The translations under genes and the position numbers were made by a program. Below, piece after piece: positions 8,555-17,589 of a stretch of 64,000 nt of DNA. The stretch comes from Pseudomonadota bacterium (GTDB lineage Bacteria > Pseudomonadota > Gammaproteobacteria > Pseudomonadales > Moraxellaceae): positions 53,502-117,501 of the forward strand of contig JAEWKT010000039.1 of NCBI GenBank assembly GCA_023393635.1. The letters run 5' to 3'. Numbering within the stretch: the first letter of the stretch is position 1; every line of letters begins with the position of its first letter. Under the pieces are notes generated by a model that saw only the letters and a program-made list of their open reading frames with translations, was not told the DNA's origin and ran no database searches.

Positions 8555-10222
8555 ATGTTAGCCAATCCTGCCTCAAAATATCGTCGCATGTACCAGCAGG
8601 TTCAGTTACCTGATCGTCAGTGGCCCAATAACCAGATTGATCACGCTCCCATCTGGATGAGTACTGACTTACGCGATGGTAATCAGGCACTGTTTGAACC
8701 CATGAATGCCGAACAAAAGTTAAAAATGTTTTTGATGCTGGTCAAAATTGGTTTTAAACAAATTGAGGTGGCTTTTCCATCGGCATCGCAAACCGATTTT
8801 GATTTTGTGCGCACTTTAATTGAGCAAAACCTTATTCCTGATGATGTCACCATTGAAGTATTGACTCAGGCGCGTGACCATTTAATTGAGCGTACTTTTG
8901 AATCCTTAAAAGGGGCGAAGCAAGCGATTGTGCATATTTATAACGCTACCTCGCCTACTTTTCGCCAAAAAGTGCTCAATGTCGACCGTGATGGCAACAA
9001 ACAACTGGCCATCAATGCCGCCAAAAAAGTAAAAGAACTGGCCGCTCAGCAACCAGACACCCAATGGACATTTCAATATAGCCCAGAAACCTTTACTGCA
9101 ACCGAAATGGATTTTGCCAAAGAAGTCTGTGATGCAGTGTGTGACGTTTGGCAGCCGACACCCGACAACAAGATTATTTTAAACTTACCTGCTACAGTAG
9201 AAGTCGCATCGCCCAATGTATATGCCGATCAGATTGAGTGGATGCATCGCAATCTGGCCATGCGTGACAGTGTGATTATTAGCGTCCATCCGCATAATGA
9301 CCGTGGTTGTGGTGTGGCCGCGGCAGAGCTGGCTCTCATGGCAGGGGCTGACCGTGTAGAAGGCTGCGTCTTTGGTAATGGTGAGCGCACAGGTAACGTC
9401 GATATTGCAATTATTGCCTTGAATATGTACACGCAAGGCATTAGCCCAAATCTTGATTTTTCTAATATCAATGAAATTATTAGCACCATCGAAGAATGTA
9501 CTGGTTTGCCTGTACATCCGCGCCACCCGTATGCAGGTGATTTGGTATTTACTGCGTTTTCGGGTAGCCATCAGGATGCGATTAAAAAAGGCTTTAGCCA
9601 GCAAGACCCGAATGGCTACTGGGACATGCCTTATTTACCCATTGACCCCAAAGATTTAGGACGCAGCTACGATGCCGTTATTCGCGTCAATAGCCAGTCT
9701 GGTAAAGGTGGAATTGCCTATTTGCTTGAGGCGCATTATGGCGTGGTGTTGCCACGTCGCTTGCAAATTGAATTTAGTCAGGTAGTGCAAGATTACATGG
9801 ATAAACACGGCACTGAGGTGACTGCGCAACAGTTGTGGCAATTGCTAAATAAAACTTATGTGCAAGTTCACCAGCCTTATCAGCATATTAATTATGAACT
9901 TAGCGATAAAAACGGCAATCAGCACATCAAATTGTATGTGGAATATCAGGGCGGCGACCATGTTTTTGAAGGCACAGGTAATGGCCCCATTTCAGCAGTC
10001 ATTAACGCGCTGGGCTTACCACTTGATGTGTTAAGTTATGAAGAAAGGTCAATTGGTCAGGGTGCCAATGCACAAGCACTGGCTATTGTGGAGCTTAATA
10101 ATACTCAAGCGCAGCACAGTACTTTTGGACTAGGGGTGCATGACAACATTGTGACGGCCTCGATTCACGCCATTATGGCCTGTGTGAACCGCCTGCAAAC
10201 CAATATTGGCGTTAGCAATTAA
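8555..10222 (+). CDS. leuA: 2-isopropylmalate synthase (long bacterial type)
   Basis: A 555-residue LeuA that condenses acetyl-CoA with 2-oxoisovalerate, the committed step of leucine synthesis. STDLRDGNQAL near residue 32 is the catalytic Arg/Asp region of the DRE-TIM barrel. The metal-binding HPHNDRGCGVA motif is in the middle, and GNGERTGNVD follows. The C-terminal ~130 residues form the leucine-sensing regulatory domain, so enzyme feedback control is expected in addition to the candidate attenuator upstream. GGAGAA precedes the ATG at good spacing. No other leu gene is adjacent. Confidence 0.96.
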   Translation: MLANPASKYRRMYQQVQLPDRQWPNNQIDHAPIWMSTDLRDGNQALFEPMNAEQKLKMFLMLVKIGFKQIEVAFPSASQTDFDFVRTLIEQNLIPDDVTIEVLTQARDHLIERTFESLKGAKQAIVHIYNATSPTFRQKVLNVDRDGNKQLAINAAKKVKELAAQQPDTQWTFQYSPETFTATEMDFAKEVCDAVCDVWQPTPDNKIILNLPATVEVASPNVYADQIEWMHRNLAMRDSVIISVHPHNDRGCGVAAAELALMAGADRVEGCVFGNGERTGNVDIAIIALNMYTQGISPNLDFSNINEIISTIEECTGLPVHPRHPYAGDLVFTAFSGSHQDAIKKGFSQQDPNGYWDMPYLPIDPKDLGRSYDAVIRVNSQSGKGGIAYLLEAHYGVVLPRRLQIEFSQVVQDYMDKHGTEVTAQQLWQLLNKTYVQVHQPYQHINYELSDKNGNQHIKLYVEYQGGDHVFEGTGNGPISAVINALGLPLDVLSYEERSIGQGANAQALAIVELNNTQAQHSTFGLGVHDNIVTASIHAIMACVNRLQTNIGVSN

Positions 10223-10313
10223 TCGCTATTACAACCTCATCTTGCCTGATTTTTTAGTCATGCAAGATGAGCTGATTTGTCTAGCAAATGGGCACAAGCA
10301 CTTGCCCTTCAGT

Positions 10314-10346
10314 CTAAGCCCTCGTACACTCGGGGCTTTGGTTTAA
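10314..10346 (+). terminator. terminator after leuA
   Basis: AAGCCCTCG and CGGGGCTT pair around a 6-base loop with one G-U, followed by a T-rich stretch. It ends just before the metX ribosome-site region. Confidence 0.65.
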
Positions 10347-10370
10347 CTACTATTAGGATAATTTTTTATC

Positions 10371-11636
10371 GTGGTTTTTTCTGCCGAAGTGTCCACTACT
10401 GACCAGCTTTCTTCCAGTCCGTTTTCTGCTGATTCGGTTGGTTTGGTGACACCGCGCTGTGAGTATTTTGAACAGCCACTATTATTAGAATGCGGTCGCA
10501 CTTTGCCGCGTTTTGAAATCATGGTTGAAACTTATGGCCAATTAAATGCCGATGCCTCGAATGCTATTCTGGTTTGCCATGCATTATCTGGCCATCATCA
10601 TGCGGCAGGCTATCATGCACTCACCGACACCAAACCTGGCTGGTGGGAAAGCTGCATTGGCCCGACAAAAGCCATTGATACCAATAAATTTTTTGTGGTT
10701 GCTATTAATAATATTGGCGGCTGTCATGGCTCAACTGGCCCCACGTCGCCCAACCCTGATAATGAAAACCGTCCTTATGGCCCTGATTTCCCCCTAGTGA
10801 CGGTGCGCGACTGGGTACACACTCAGGCATTATTGGCTGACCGACTGGGCATTGAGGTGTGGCATGCAGTGATTGGCGGCTCTTTAGGCGGCATGCAAGC
10901 CTTGCAATGGGCAGTAGATTATCCAGATCGCTTAAAAAACTGCGCGGTGATTGCAAGTACCCCAAAACTGTCGGCACAAAATATTGCCTTTAACGAAGTG
11001 GCGCGGCAATCCATTTTGTCTGATCCTGATTTTCATGCTGGACGCTACTTGGAAAATGATACTTTTCCAAAACGTGGTTTAATTCTGGCACGTATGGTGG
11101 GGCACATTACTTATTTATCCGATGATGCCATGAAGCAAAAATTTGGCCGTGATTTAAAATCAGGCAAGTTTTTATATGGCTATGATGTTGAATTTCAGGT
11201 TGAAAGTTATTTGCGTTATCAGGGCGAGCAATTTAGCCGTAACTTTGATGCCAATACTTATTTAATTATGACCAAAGCCCTGGACTATTTTGATCCATCG
11301 CGTGACTATAATGAAAGCTTAAAGGAAGCATTACGTGGCGCACAGTGTCGCTTTTTAATTGTGTCGTTTACCACAGACTGGCGCTTTGCCCCCAGTCGTT
11401 CACAAGAAATTGTCGATGCTTTAATCAAAAATCGCCAACAGGTGAGTTATTTAGATATTGATGCACCGCAAGGCCATGATTCGTTTTTATTTCCTATTCC
11501 GCGTTATGTAAATAGCTTAAAAGCATTTTTAACTGCCCCGACTTACGCGCAGAATACACATTCACTTACACAAAATTCAGCGCAACAATTAGCCGAGCAA
11601 AGCGCTGCTGATGGAGGCAATTCTCATGCGTCTTGA
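10371..11636 (+). CDS. metX: homoserine O-acetyltransferase
   Basis: A 421-residue alpha/beta-hydrolase enzyme that acylates homoserine for methionine synthesis. The nucleophile elbow GGSLGGMQAL puts the catalytic Ser at about 170; the acid and base are expected in DIDAPQGHDSF near 363-369. The GPTSPNP loop is typical. Most family members use acetyl-CoA, though some MetX proteins use succinyl-CoA and this was not resolved. Start is GTG at 10371; no ATG lies before the conserved ADSVGLVTP. The last 11 bases overlap metW, the usual metXW pair. Confidence 0.95.
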   Translation: MVFSAEVSTTDQLSSSPFSADSVGLVTPRCEYFEQPLLLECGRTLPRFEIMVETYGQLNADASNAILVCHALSGHHHAAGYHALTDTKPGWWESCIGPTKAIDTNKFFVVAINNIGGCHGSTGPTSPNPDNENRPYGPDFPLVTVRDWVHTQALLADRLGIEVWHAVIGGSLGGMQALQWAVDYPDRLKNCAVIASTPKLSAQNIAFNEVARQSILSDPDFHAGRYLENDTFPKRGLILARMVGHITYLSDDAMKQKFGRDLKSGKFLYGYDVEFQVESYLRYQGEQFSRNFDANTYLIMTKALDYFDPSRDYNESLKEALRGAQCRFLIVSFTTDWRFAPSRSQEIVDALIKNRQQVSYLDIDAPQGHDSFLFPIPRYVNSLKAFLTAPTYAQNTHSLTQNSAQQLAEQSAADGGNSHAS

Positions 11637-12219
11637 TCAGCAACTGGCCGAAAAATGGATTAAACCGCGCTCCCGTGTGCTTGATTTAGGCTGTGGCGAT
11701 GGTGAGCTTTTGGCCCATATGCACCGTAAATTGCACATTGATGGCTATGGCTTAGAGATTGATGAAAATAAAATTACTGCGGCTTTAGGACGGGGATTAA
11801 GTATTATTCAACAAGACCTTAATCAGGGTTTAGGCCGTTTTGATGATCAAAGTTTTGATTTTGTGGTGATGGCGCAAGCCTTACAGGCAGTCCAAGCACC
11901 AGATCAGCTTTTGCTCGATATGGTGCGGGTTGGGCGTGAAGCAATTATTACTTTTCCAAATTTTGCCCACTGGAAAACGCGTAGTTATTTAGGTATAAAA
12001 GGGAAAATGCCTGTATCTGACGCATTGCCATATATGTGGTACGATACGCCAAATATTCATTTATGTACGTTTCGCGACTTTGAGGCTCTGTGCGCTCAGC
12101 ATCGCATCCGTATTATTAATCGTCTTGCGGTCAATGGCGATCAGCAAGGAAGCTTTTTAATGAAGCATATTCCCAATTTATTTGGCGAAGTTGCTATCTA
12201 TCGAGTGAGCCGAACATGA
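11626..12219 (+). CDS. metW: MetW, methionine biosynthesis protein
   Basis: A 197-residue protein with a SAM-methyltransferase-like fold (VLDLGCGDGELL near residue 20). MetW is required with MetX for homoserine acylation in several proteobacteria. I choose ATG at 11626 (MRLDQQLAEKW) because GGAGG lies 8 bases upstream; the earlier in-frame ATG overlaps that ribosome site. The gene overlaps metX by 11 bases and its stop overlaps the next start (ATGA), so the three genes are probably translationally coupled. Confidence 0.94.
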   Translation: MRLDQQLAEKWIKPRSRVLDLGCGDGELLAHMHRKLHIDGYGLEIDENKITAALGRGLSIIQQDLNQGLGRFDDQSFDFVVMAQALQAVQAPDQLLLDMVRVGREAIITFPNFAHWKTRSYLGIKGKMPVSDALPYMWYDTPNIHLCTFRDFEALCAQHRIRIINRLAVNGDQQGSFLMKHIPNLFGEVAIYRVSRT

Positions 12220-12821
12220 AGCTGAACATACAAAAGCAAATTTCCATTCTCATGCTAAGCCTTGGCATGATTGCAGGTGCTGCACATGCTGAACTCATTA
12301 TGAATCCAGGCAGTGTGAATGCGCCAACCAACTATGCCACTTTGGCGGTTCCAGCTTTACAAACTGCAGCACAAGCTGGTAGTGCCTCTGCCCAGTTTTA
12401 TCTGGCTACCCGCTATAAATTAGGTCAGGGTGTTCAAGCCGATCTATCTCATGCATTTACATGGTACAAAAAAGCAGCCGATCAGGGTGTATCAGCTGCG
12501 CAATTAAACGTTGGGCAAATGTATGCCGAAGGCCGTGGTGTGAAACAGGATATGAACGCAGCCAAGCTTTGGTTACAAAAAGCAGCTAAACAAGGCGACA
12601 ACCGCGCCAGCTATAACCTGGCTTTAATTGAAGAACGCAGCCAGAACTTATCTTCTGCGTACCAATGGTACGAACTAGCAGCACGTGACGGCATGCTGGA
12701 TAAAAATGTGACCAAACAAGCTCAGGGTAAAATTTTAAAGTTAGCCGCCAACTTAAGCCAGCAAGATATTTTGGCCGCACGTGACCGTGCTGATCGCTGG
12801 TTTCAAGATGGTGGTAATTAA
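12216..12821 (+). CDS. exported Sel1-repeat (TPR-like) protein
   Basis: A 201-residue protein with a signal peptide (cleavage near AAHA-E, about residue 25). At least two clear Sel1 repeats follow: ASAQFYLATRYKLGQGV and SAAQLNVGQMYAEGRGV, each with a following AWYKKAA or LWLQKAA helix, plus a weaker third. Sel1 repeats mediate protein-protein contacts; a specific partner cannot be read. ATGA overlap with metW indicates co-translation, but a methionine role is not implied by the fold and may be a positional accident. Confidence 0.85.
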   Translation: MKLNIQKQISILMLSLGMIAGAAHAELIMNPGSVNAPTNYATLAVPALQTAAQAGSASAQFYLATRYKLGQGVQADLSHAFTWYKKAADQGVSAAQLNVGQMYAEGRGVKQDMNAAKLWLQKAAKQGDNRASYNLALIEERSQNLSSAYQWYELAARDGMLDKNVTKQAQGKILKLAANLSQQDILAARDRADRWFQDGGN

Positions 12822-12861
12822 TTGATTGCTTAAAACAAGTCCTCATGTAAACTTGGCTTGA

Positions 12862-12895
12862 CCAAAAGGCATTCCTCACAGAGTGCCTTTTTTAT
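12862..12895 (+). terminator. terminator of the metX-metW-sel1 unit
   Basis: AAAGGCA(T)TC and GAGTGCCTTT pair around a short loop and run into a T tract. Confidence 0.75.
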
Positions 12896-13085
12896 TGGTA
12901 TGCTTTACATATGATGTTGATAGACTGCTTTATCAGCTATTTTTTATTAATACCCCTGCATTTTATAATAGTCTTCTTGCATTACTCCCTCTTACGCACG
13001 CTCCCCTTAAAAAAGGGATTTAAAAGGGCATAAATTATGAATGCAAGATGACTAATGAATGCGCTAACAGATAAGTTTTGAGAAA

Positions 13086-13718
13086 ATGATACAGCACAAT
13101 TGGTTAACCCAAGGCGAGCTGGTTTTGGCCAGCAATAATGCAGGCAAAATTGCTGAGTTTGTGCATTTATTTGCCGATTTAAACTTAGCCATACAAGTGA
13201 TGCCGCAACAACAGTTTGATATACCTGATGCGATTGAAGATGGTTTAAGCTTTATTGAAAATGCCATTTTAAAAGCGCGTCATGCTGCCAGACTGTCAAA
13301 CAAACCCGCACTGGCCGATGATTCAGGTTTATGTGTGCCTTTATTAAATGGTGCGCCTGGTATTTATTCTGCACGATTTGGCGGCACCCACGGCAACGAT
13401 GCGCTTAATAACCAAAAACTACTGGCAGAATTAAATCCTTATCGGAGCAGTCAGCCGATACCCGCTTATTTTGTCTGTGTGCTGGCTCTGGTACAACACG
13501 CTGAAGACCCTTTGCCTCTGATCTATCAGGGCATCTGGCACGGCGAAATACTGGAAGCACCACGTGGTACAGATGGATTTGGCTATGACCCCTTATTTTT
13601 AATTCCTCAATTGAATAAAACCAGTGCTGAGCTGAGCAAACAGGAAAAAAATAAGATTAGCCATCGTGGACAAGCCATGTATCAATTTAAACAAAGCCTT
13701 AGTCGCTCAACAATTTAA
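13086..13718 (+). CDS. rdgB: XTP/dITP diphosphatase (non-canonical purine NTP pyrophosphatase)
   Basis: A 210-residue Ham1/RdgB enzyme that hydrolyses XTP and dITP to monophosphates, keeping deaminated purines out of DNA. The N-terminal substrate motif LASNNAGKIAEF, the ADDSGLCV motif (catalytic Asp region) and TDGFGYDPLF are all present. SHRGQAM ends the fold as in E. coli RdgB. It stands alone in front of a DUF2059 gene. The first residues (MIQHNWLTQGE) are slightly longer than usual but no better start is seen. Confidence 0.95.
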   Translation: MIQHNWLTQGELVLASNNAGKIAEFVHLFADLNLAIQVMPQQQFDIPDAIEDGLSFIENAILKARHAARLSNKPALADDSGLCVPLLNGAPGIYSARFGGTHGNDALNNQKLLAELNPYRSSQPIPAYFVCVLALVQHAEDPLPLIYQGIWHGEILEAPRGTDGFGYDPLFLIPQLNKTSAELSKQEKNKISHRGQAMYQFKQSLSRSTI

Positions 13719-13781
13719 TTTGTCTTTTATGCAAAACTTGTTTAAAACAGGGATAAGCGACTCACTTAAAATGGATATTTA

Positions 13782-14228
13782 ATGAAAAAATTAATGGTGA
13801 TGACTGTGGGCTTGTTGCTCAGTACAGGAAGCTTTGCAATAAGTAACCAGGTGAGCCCCCAACAACTGGCATTAGCGCAACAGCTCACCGCCATTGACGG
13901 CTCTAAAACAGCGCTAGAAATGGCCAATCAATTTGCCATTGAGCAACTTAAAAGCAGCATGCTGATGGATACCCCAGCCGCTTTTTATACGCATTTGGCT
14001 GAGCATCTTGATTTAAACAGTACCCACCAACAAACCACGCGCGCCACTGCCCTGCTTTTATCTGAAGCAGAAATTAAAAAGCTGATTGAATTTTATCAAA
14101 GCCCCGAAGGGAAAAGCGTGGCCAAAAAAATGGGACAAATGACCCGAGAGTTTGCAGTCATTAGTAGCCGTGCAATTGAGCAGGCATTGATTCAATCTAT
14201 AGAAGAGCTTGAAGCAATACCTCGCTAG
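13782..14228 (+). CDS. exported DUF2059-like protein
   Basis: A 148-residue protein with a signal peptide (about 20 residues, ending SFA-I). The helical core EAEIKKLIEFYQSPEGKSVAKKMGQM closely matches the DUF2059 signature, in which a short helix pair ends in a 'YxSPxGK' turn. The family is periplasmic and has no established function. It follows rdgB by 63 bases and could share its transcript. Confidence 0.8.
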   Translation: MKKLMVMTVGLLLSTGSFAISNQVSPQQLALAQQLTAIDGSKTALEMANQFAIEQLKSSMLMDTPAAFYTHLAEHLDLNSTHQQTTRATALLLSEAEIKKLIEFYQSPEGKSVAKKMGQMTREFAVISSRAIEQALIQSIEELEAIPR

Positions 14229-14273
14229 CGTATTTTTTAATACGATGAGTCATACCACGATATCAACTGATCA

Positions 14274-15110
14274 CTAAAACACCCAACAACCCGATTTTTT
14301 AACCACATCACTGCCAGGTTGCAAGGCGGCAAGTTGCAACGTTTGGCTGAGCGCAGGCGGTCTTGGATTAGCCACATGGTTTTTTTCTAAAAACTCATAA
14401 CCCACATGGTCTAGCGTTAAAATACTTGACACCCGTGTTCCATAATTAGGGGTTTGAATAAAAATAGACGACAACACTTTTTCTAAATCGGGGCTGATGC
14501 CAGTAATGGGTAGCTGTGCGTCATCGGCCTGCAAATGGTCAGTTAAAATCTGCCATGTATTTTGCACCGCATCATGGGCGAGTGACTGGCCTGCGGGCGT
14601 ATTGCGTATAACTGGAATGACTTCTTGCATCATACGCAAACGTAAGCGTTCCATTTTTGGCCACGGCTCACTGATTAACCCATTAGACAGCACATATAAA
14701 CCGCTTGCTAAAGGTGTAGGCGGCGTGCCCCGATTGCCAAATACCACAGCTTGATTTAAATCGCCCACAATAATGTTAAATCCTGCATAGCAATGTTGTG
14801 CGGCCAATGACTGGGCAAATGCCATGGGAGATACATCACTGTTTAAATAATCGGTGACCAATAAACCACGGGAACGCTCGTGTTGCTCCTGGCTTGATGG
14901 CTCACGATAGTTAGTAATAACAGCCCATCTGCCCTGTTTAGTCATGCCTAACCAGGTGCCATTTGACACACGATCCTGCCCTGCAATAATAGGACTATCT
15001 ACCCATTCGGCTAAAGGGGTAGCAGGTCTTGCATAAAACTCATCACGATTACTGGCCAAGAACACTGGACGATCTGGCAATATCTGCCATGCTAACGCTG
15101 CTATACACAT
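14274..15110 (-). CDS. NRDE/TANGO2 family protein
   Basis: A 278-residue member of the NRDE (TANGO2) family. The name-giving motif appears as SNRDEFYARP near residue 19, right after the MCIAALAW start with an N-terminal Cys. Family members have an Ntn-hydrolase-like look; suggested roles include heme trafficking in eukaryotes, but the bacterial role is unsettled. The gene converges with the DUF2059 gene and is divergent from lgt, with about 85 bases of shared promoter region. Confidence 0.9.
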   Translation of the reverse strand: MCIAALAWQILPDRPVFLASNRDEFYARPATPLAEWVDSPIIAGQDRVSNGTWLGMTKQGRWAVITNYREPSSQEQHERSRGLLVTDYLNSDVSPMAFAQSLAAQHCYAGFNIIVGDLNQAVVFGNRGTPPTPLASGLYVLSNGLISEPWPKMERLRLRMMQEVIPVIRNTPAGQSLAHDAVQNTWQILTDHLQADDAQLPITGISPDLEKVLSSIFIQTPNYGTRVSSILTLDHVGYEFLEKNHVANPRPPALSQTLQLAALQPGSDVVKKSGCWVF

Positions 15111-15196
15111 AATGCCTACTGATAAACAACAACAATTTAGGCAATAGAATGCGCTAGAATGCGCTCACTTTGCAATTATTCTTCAATGGAAGGTCT

Positions 15197-16012
15197 ATGT
15201 TAGTTTTTCCAGAGTTTGACCCCGTTGCCGTGTCTTTAGGCCCTGTCAAAATTCACTGGTATGGCCTGATGTATGTTTTGGCTTTTTTATGTGCTTACGG
15301 ACTGGCAACGTATCGCGCCAAAACACGTGATGGCTGGACGCCAGAAATGGTATCCGATTTGCTCTTTTATGGCGCACTGGGGGTGATTTTAGGCGGACGG
15401 ATTGGCTATGTATTATTTTACGAGTTTAGCCAGTTTTTAGCTGATCCTTTATGGCTGTTTAAAGTCTGGACTGGCGGCATGAGCTTTCATGGTGGCTTTT
15501 TGGGTGTCATGGTTGCCATGGTGTTCTTTGCGCGCAAATACCAAAAAACTGCGTTTCAAACTTTGGATTTTATTGCGCCTTGTGTACCAACGGGATTAAT
15601 GTTTGGTCGTATTGGCAACTTTATTGGTGGCGAACTGGTGGGACGTCCAGTCGAAAATCTAAATTACCCATTGGCCATGATTTTTCCGCATGTGGATCAA
15701 ATACCACGCCATCCATCTCAGCTTTATCAGGCATTGGGCGAAGGACTGTTGCTGTTTATCATACTGTGGTGGTTTAGTTCCAAGCCGCGTCCGCGCATGG
15801 CCGTGTCGGCAGTATTTTTAATGGGTTATGGTTTAGCACGTTTTTTTGTAGAGTTTTTCCGCGAACCCGATATCGACCAAGGCTTTATATTGCTCGGCTG
15901 GGTGACCAAAGGTCAAATGCTAAGCTTCCCCATGATTATCATTGGACTATGGATGCTCTGGTATGCCTACCAACGTAAAATTTACGATTGGGGCCCACAA
16001 AAGAATACCTAA
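15197..16012 (+). CDS. lgt: prolipoprotein diacylglyceryl transferase
   Basis: A 271-residue inner-membrane enzyme that moves diacylglycerol from phosphatidylglycerol to the lipobox Cys of prolipoproteins. The lgt signature GRIGNFIGGELVGRP is intact, and HGG (in MSFHGGFLG) carries the conserved His. About seven hydrophobic helices are visible. I choose ATG at 15197 (MLVFPEFDP) after GGAAGG; a TTG-started longer frame adds no conserved residues. It precedes thyA and folA, a common neighbourhood in this group. Confidence 0.95.
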   Translation: MLVFPEFDPVAVSLGPVKIHWYGLMYVLAFLCAYGLATYRAKTRDGWTPEMVSDLLFYGALGVILGGRIGYVLFYEFSQFLADPLWLFKVWTGGMSFHGGFLGVMVAMVFFARKYQKTAFQTLDFIAPCVPTGLMFGRIGNFIGGELVGRPVENLNYPLAMIFPHVDQIPRHPSQLYQALGEGLLLFIILWWFSSKPRPRMAVSAVFLMGYGLARFFVEFFREPDIDQGFILLGWVTKGQMLSFPMIIIGLWMLWYAYQRKIYDWGPQKNT

Positions 16013-16019
16013 TTGTTCA

Positions 16020-16051
16020 TCAGCCACCACTTTTCAGGTGGCTTTTTTTGG
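16020..16051 (+). terminator. terminator after lgt
   Basis: AGCCACC and GGTGGCT form a 7-bp stem around ACTTTTCA, followed by seven T. Confidence 0.85.
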
Positions 16052-16104
16052 CATTCTAACCAATAATAATCCCCCTGTTAAACAGAATATTGCGAGCCAG
16101 AGCC

Positions 16105-16947
16105 ATGCAACCCTATCTGAATTTATTGAATCTCGTGCTAGAACAAGGTGGCACAAAATCAGATCGCACAGGTACAGGCACGGCTTCAGTTTTTGGCCAT
16201 CAAATGCGTTTTGACCTCAATCAGGGCTTTCCTATTGTGACCACCAAGCGTGTACATTTCCGCTCGGTTGCTATAGAGCTATTGTGGTTTTTGCGTGGTG
16301 ACACGCATGTGCAATATTTGCAGGACAACAAGGTTTCTATTTGGAATGAATGGTCAACTGCTGAGCAAACTGCACGTTTTGGCCGTCCTGCAGGCGAGCT
16401 TGGGCCAGTGTATGGCCATCAGTGGCGTAATTTTGGTGCTACAAAAAATACTGATGGCAGCTATAACAAAGATGGCTTTGACCAGATTCAGTGGGTTATT
16501 AATGAAATTAAAACTAACCCAGATTCACGCCGTTTAATTGTCTCCGGCTGGAATCCCATGGAAGCCAATGAAGTTGCTCTGCCTCCCTGCCACACCTTAT
16601 TTCAGTTTTTTGTACAAGGTGGCAAGCTATCTTGTCAGCTTTATCAACGCAGTGCAGATATCTTTTTAGGAGTGCCGTTTAATATTGCCAGTTATGCATT
16701 GCTTACGCATATGGTTGCGCAAGTATGTGGCCTAGGTGTGGGTGACTTTGTTTGGACGGGCGGTGATTGCCACTTATACAGTAACCATATTGAACAAGCC
16801 CAATTGCAATTAAGCCGTGAGCCTTTGCCCTTGCCGCAGTTAAAGCTTAATCCAACAATTAACAATTTATTTGATTTTAGGTTTGAAGATATTGAACTGG
16901 TTAATTATCAGCATCATGCCGCTATTAAAGCCGATGTAGCGGTTTAA
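16105..16947 (+). CDS. thyA: thymidylate synthase
   Basis: A 280-residue ThyA converting dUMP to dTMP with methylenetetrahydrofolate. It reads through the canonical landmarks: DRTGTGTASVFGHQMRF near residue 20, the catalytic Cys in LPPCHTLFQF, CQLYQRSADIFLGVPFN, and the folate-binding end IKADVAV. The internal region around residues 95-115 is slightly longer than in E. coli, as in many bacteria. Start is ATG at 16105, since homologues begin two or three residues before YL; the upstream TTG frame is not conserved. folA follows and recycles the dihydrofolate made here. Confidence 0.97.
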   Translation: MQPYLNLLNLVLEQGGTKSDRTGTGTASVFGHQMRFDLNQGFPIVTTKRVHFRSVAIELLWFLRGDTHVQYLQDNKVSIWNEWSTAEQTARFGRPAGELGPVYGHQWRNFGATKNTDGSYNKDGFDQIQWVINEIKTNPDSRRLIVSGWNPMEANEVALPPCHTLFQFFVQGGKLSCQLYQRSADIFLGVPFNIASYALLTHMVAQVCGLGVGDFVWTGGDCHLYSNHIEQAQLQLSREPLPLPQLKLNPTINNLFDFRFEDIELVNYQHHAAIKADVAV

Positions 16948-17017
16948 TCATTTATTGCCGCAAATACTTCACCCTCAACACCCAATAGATCACCCTTAAC
17001 ATGTAATGGATTAAAAT

Positions 17018-17542
17018 ATGGCATACAACGATATAGAAATTGTCCACGTGGTTGCCATGGATGAGCAGCACTGTATTGGCGTTAATAACCAATTGCCGTG
17101 GCATTTAAGTGATGACTTAAAACACTTTAAACGTATTACCCAAGGCGGTGTGGTAGTGATGGGACGTAAAACCTATGACTCCATGGGACGTGCCCTACCC
17201 AACCGTATTAACTGGATTTTAACCCGTGATGAAAGCTGGCAGGGAGAGGGCGTAAGCGTTGCACATGACTTGGAGCAAGTATTAGCGCAAGCCTGCAACG
17301 ATGTAAAACAGCAAGGACAGCAAACCTTATTTATTATTGGTGGTGCAGAAATTTTTAAACAAACCATGAATATCGCAGACCGTCTGGAGCTTACTCATGT
17401 GCATTTAAACGTTCAGGGTGATACGTTTTATCCTGCTATTCCTTCCTGCTTTGTTGCAACCCAACGCCAGCCCATGCAAGATGAAAAATCAGCGACAACC
17501 TTTGAGTTTGTGACTTACCAGCGCCAAACCACTACTGCCTAA
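17018..17542 (+). CDS. folA: dihydrofolate reductase
   Basis: A 174-residue type I DHFR reducing dihydrofolate to tetrahydrofolate with NADPH. The N-terminal GVNNQLPWHLSDDLKHFKRIT contains the catalytic acid (Asp) and the Met20-like loop, GGVVVMGRKTYDSMG binds NADPH phosphate, and FIIGGAEIF is the conserved glycine pair. It lies 70 bases after thyA, so the two are probably expressed together. It would be the native trimethoprim target; nothing suggests an acquired resistant allele. Confidence 0.97.
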   Translation: MAYNDIEIVHVVAMDEQHCIGVNNQLPWHLSDDLKHFKRITQGGVVVMGRKTYDSMGRALPNRINWILTRDESWQGEGVSVAHDLEQVLAQACNDVKQQGQQTLFIIGGAEIFKQTMNIADRLELTHVHLNVQGDTFYPAIPSCFVATQRQPMQDEKSATTFEFVTYQRQTTTA

Positions 17543-17589
17543 TTCAGTAGGCCTAATTCACCAAATAATAGGAAACTTAAGCCAACTAC

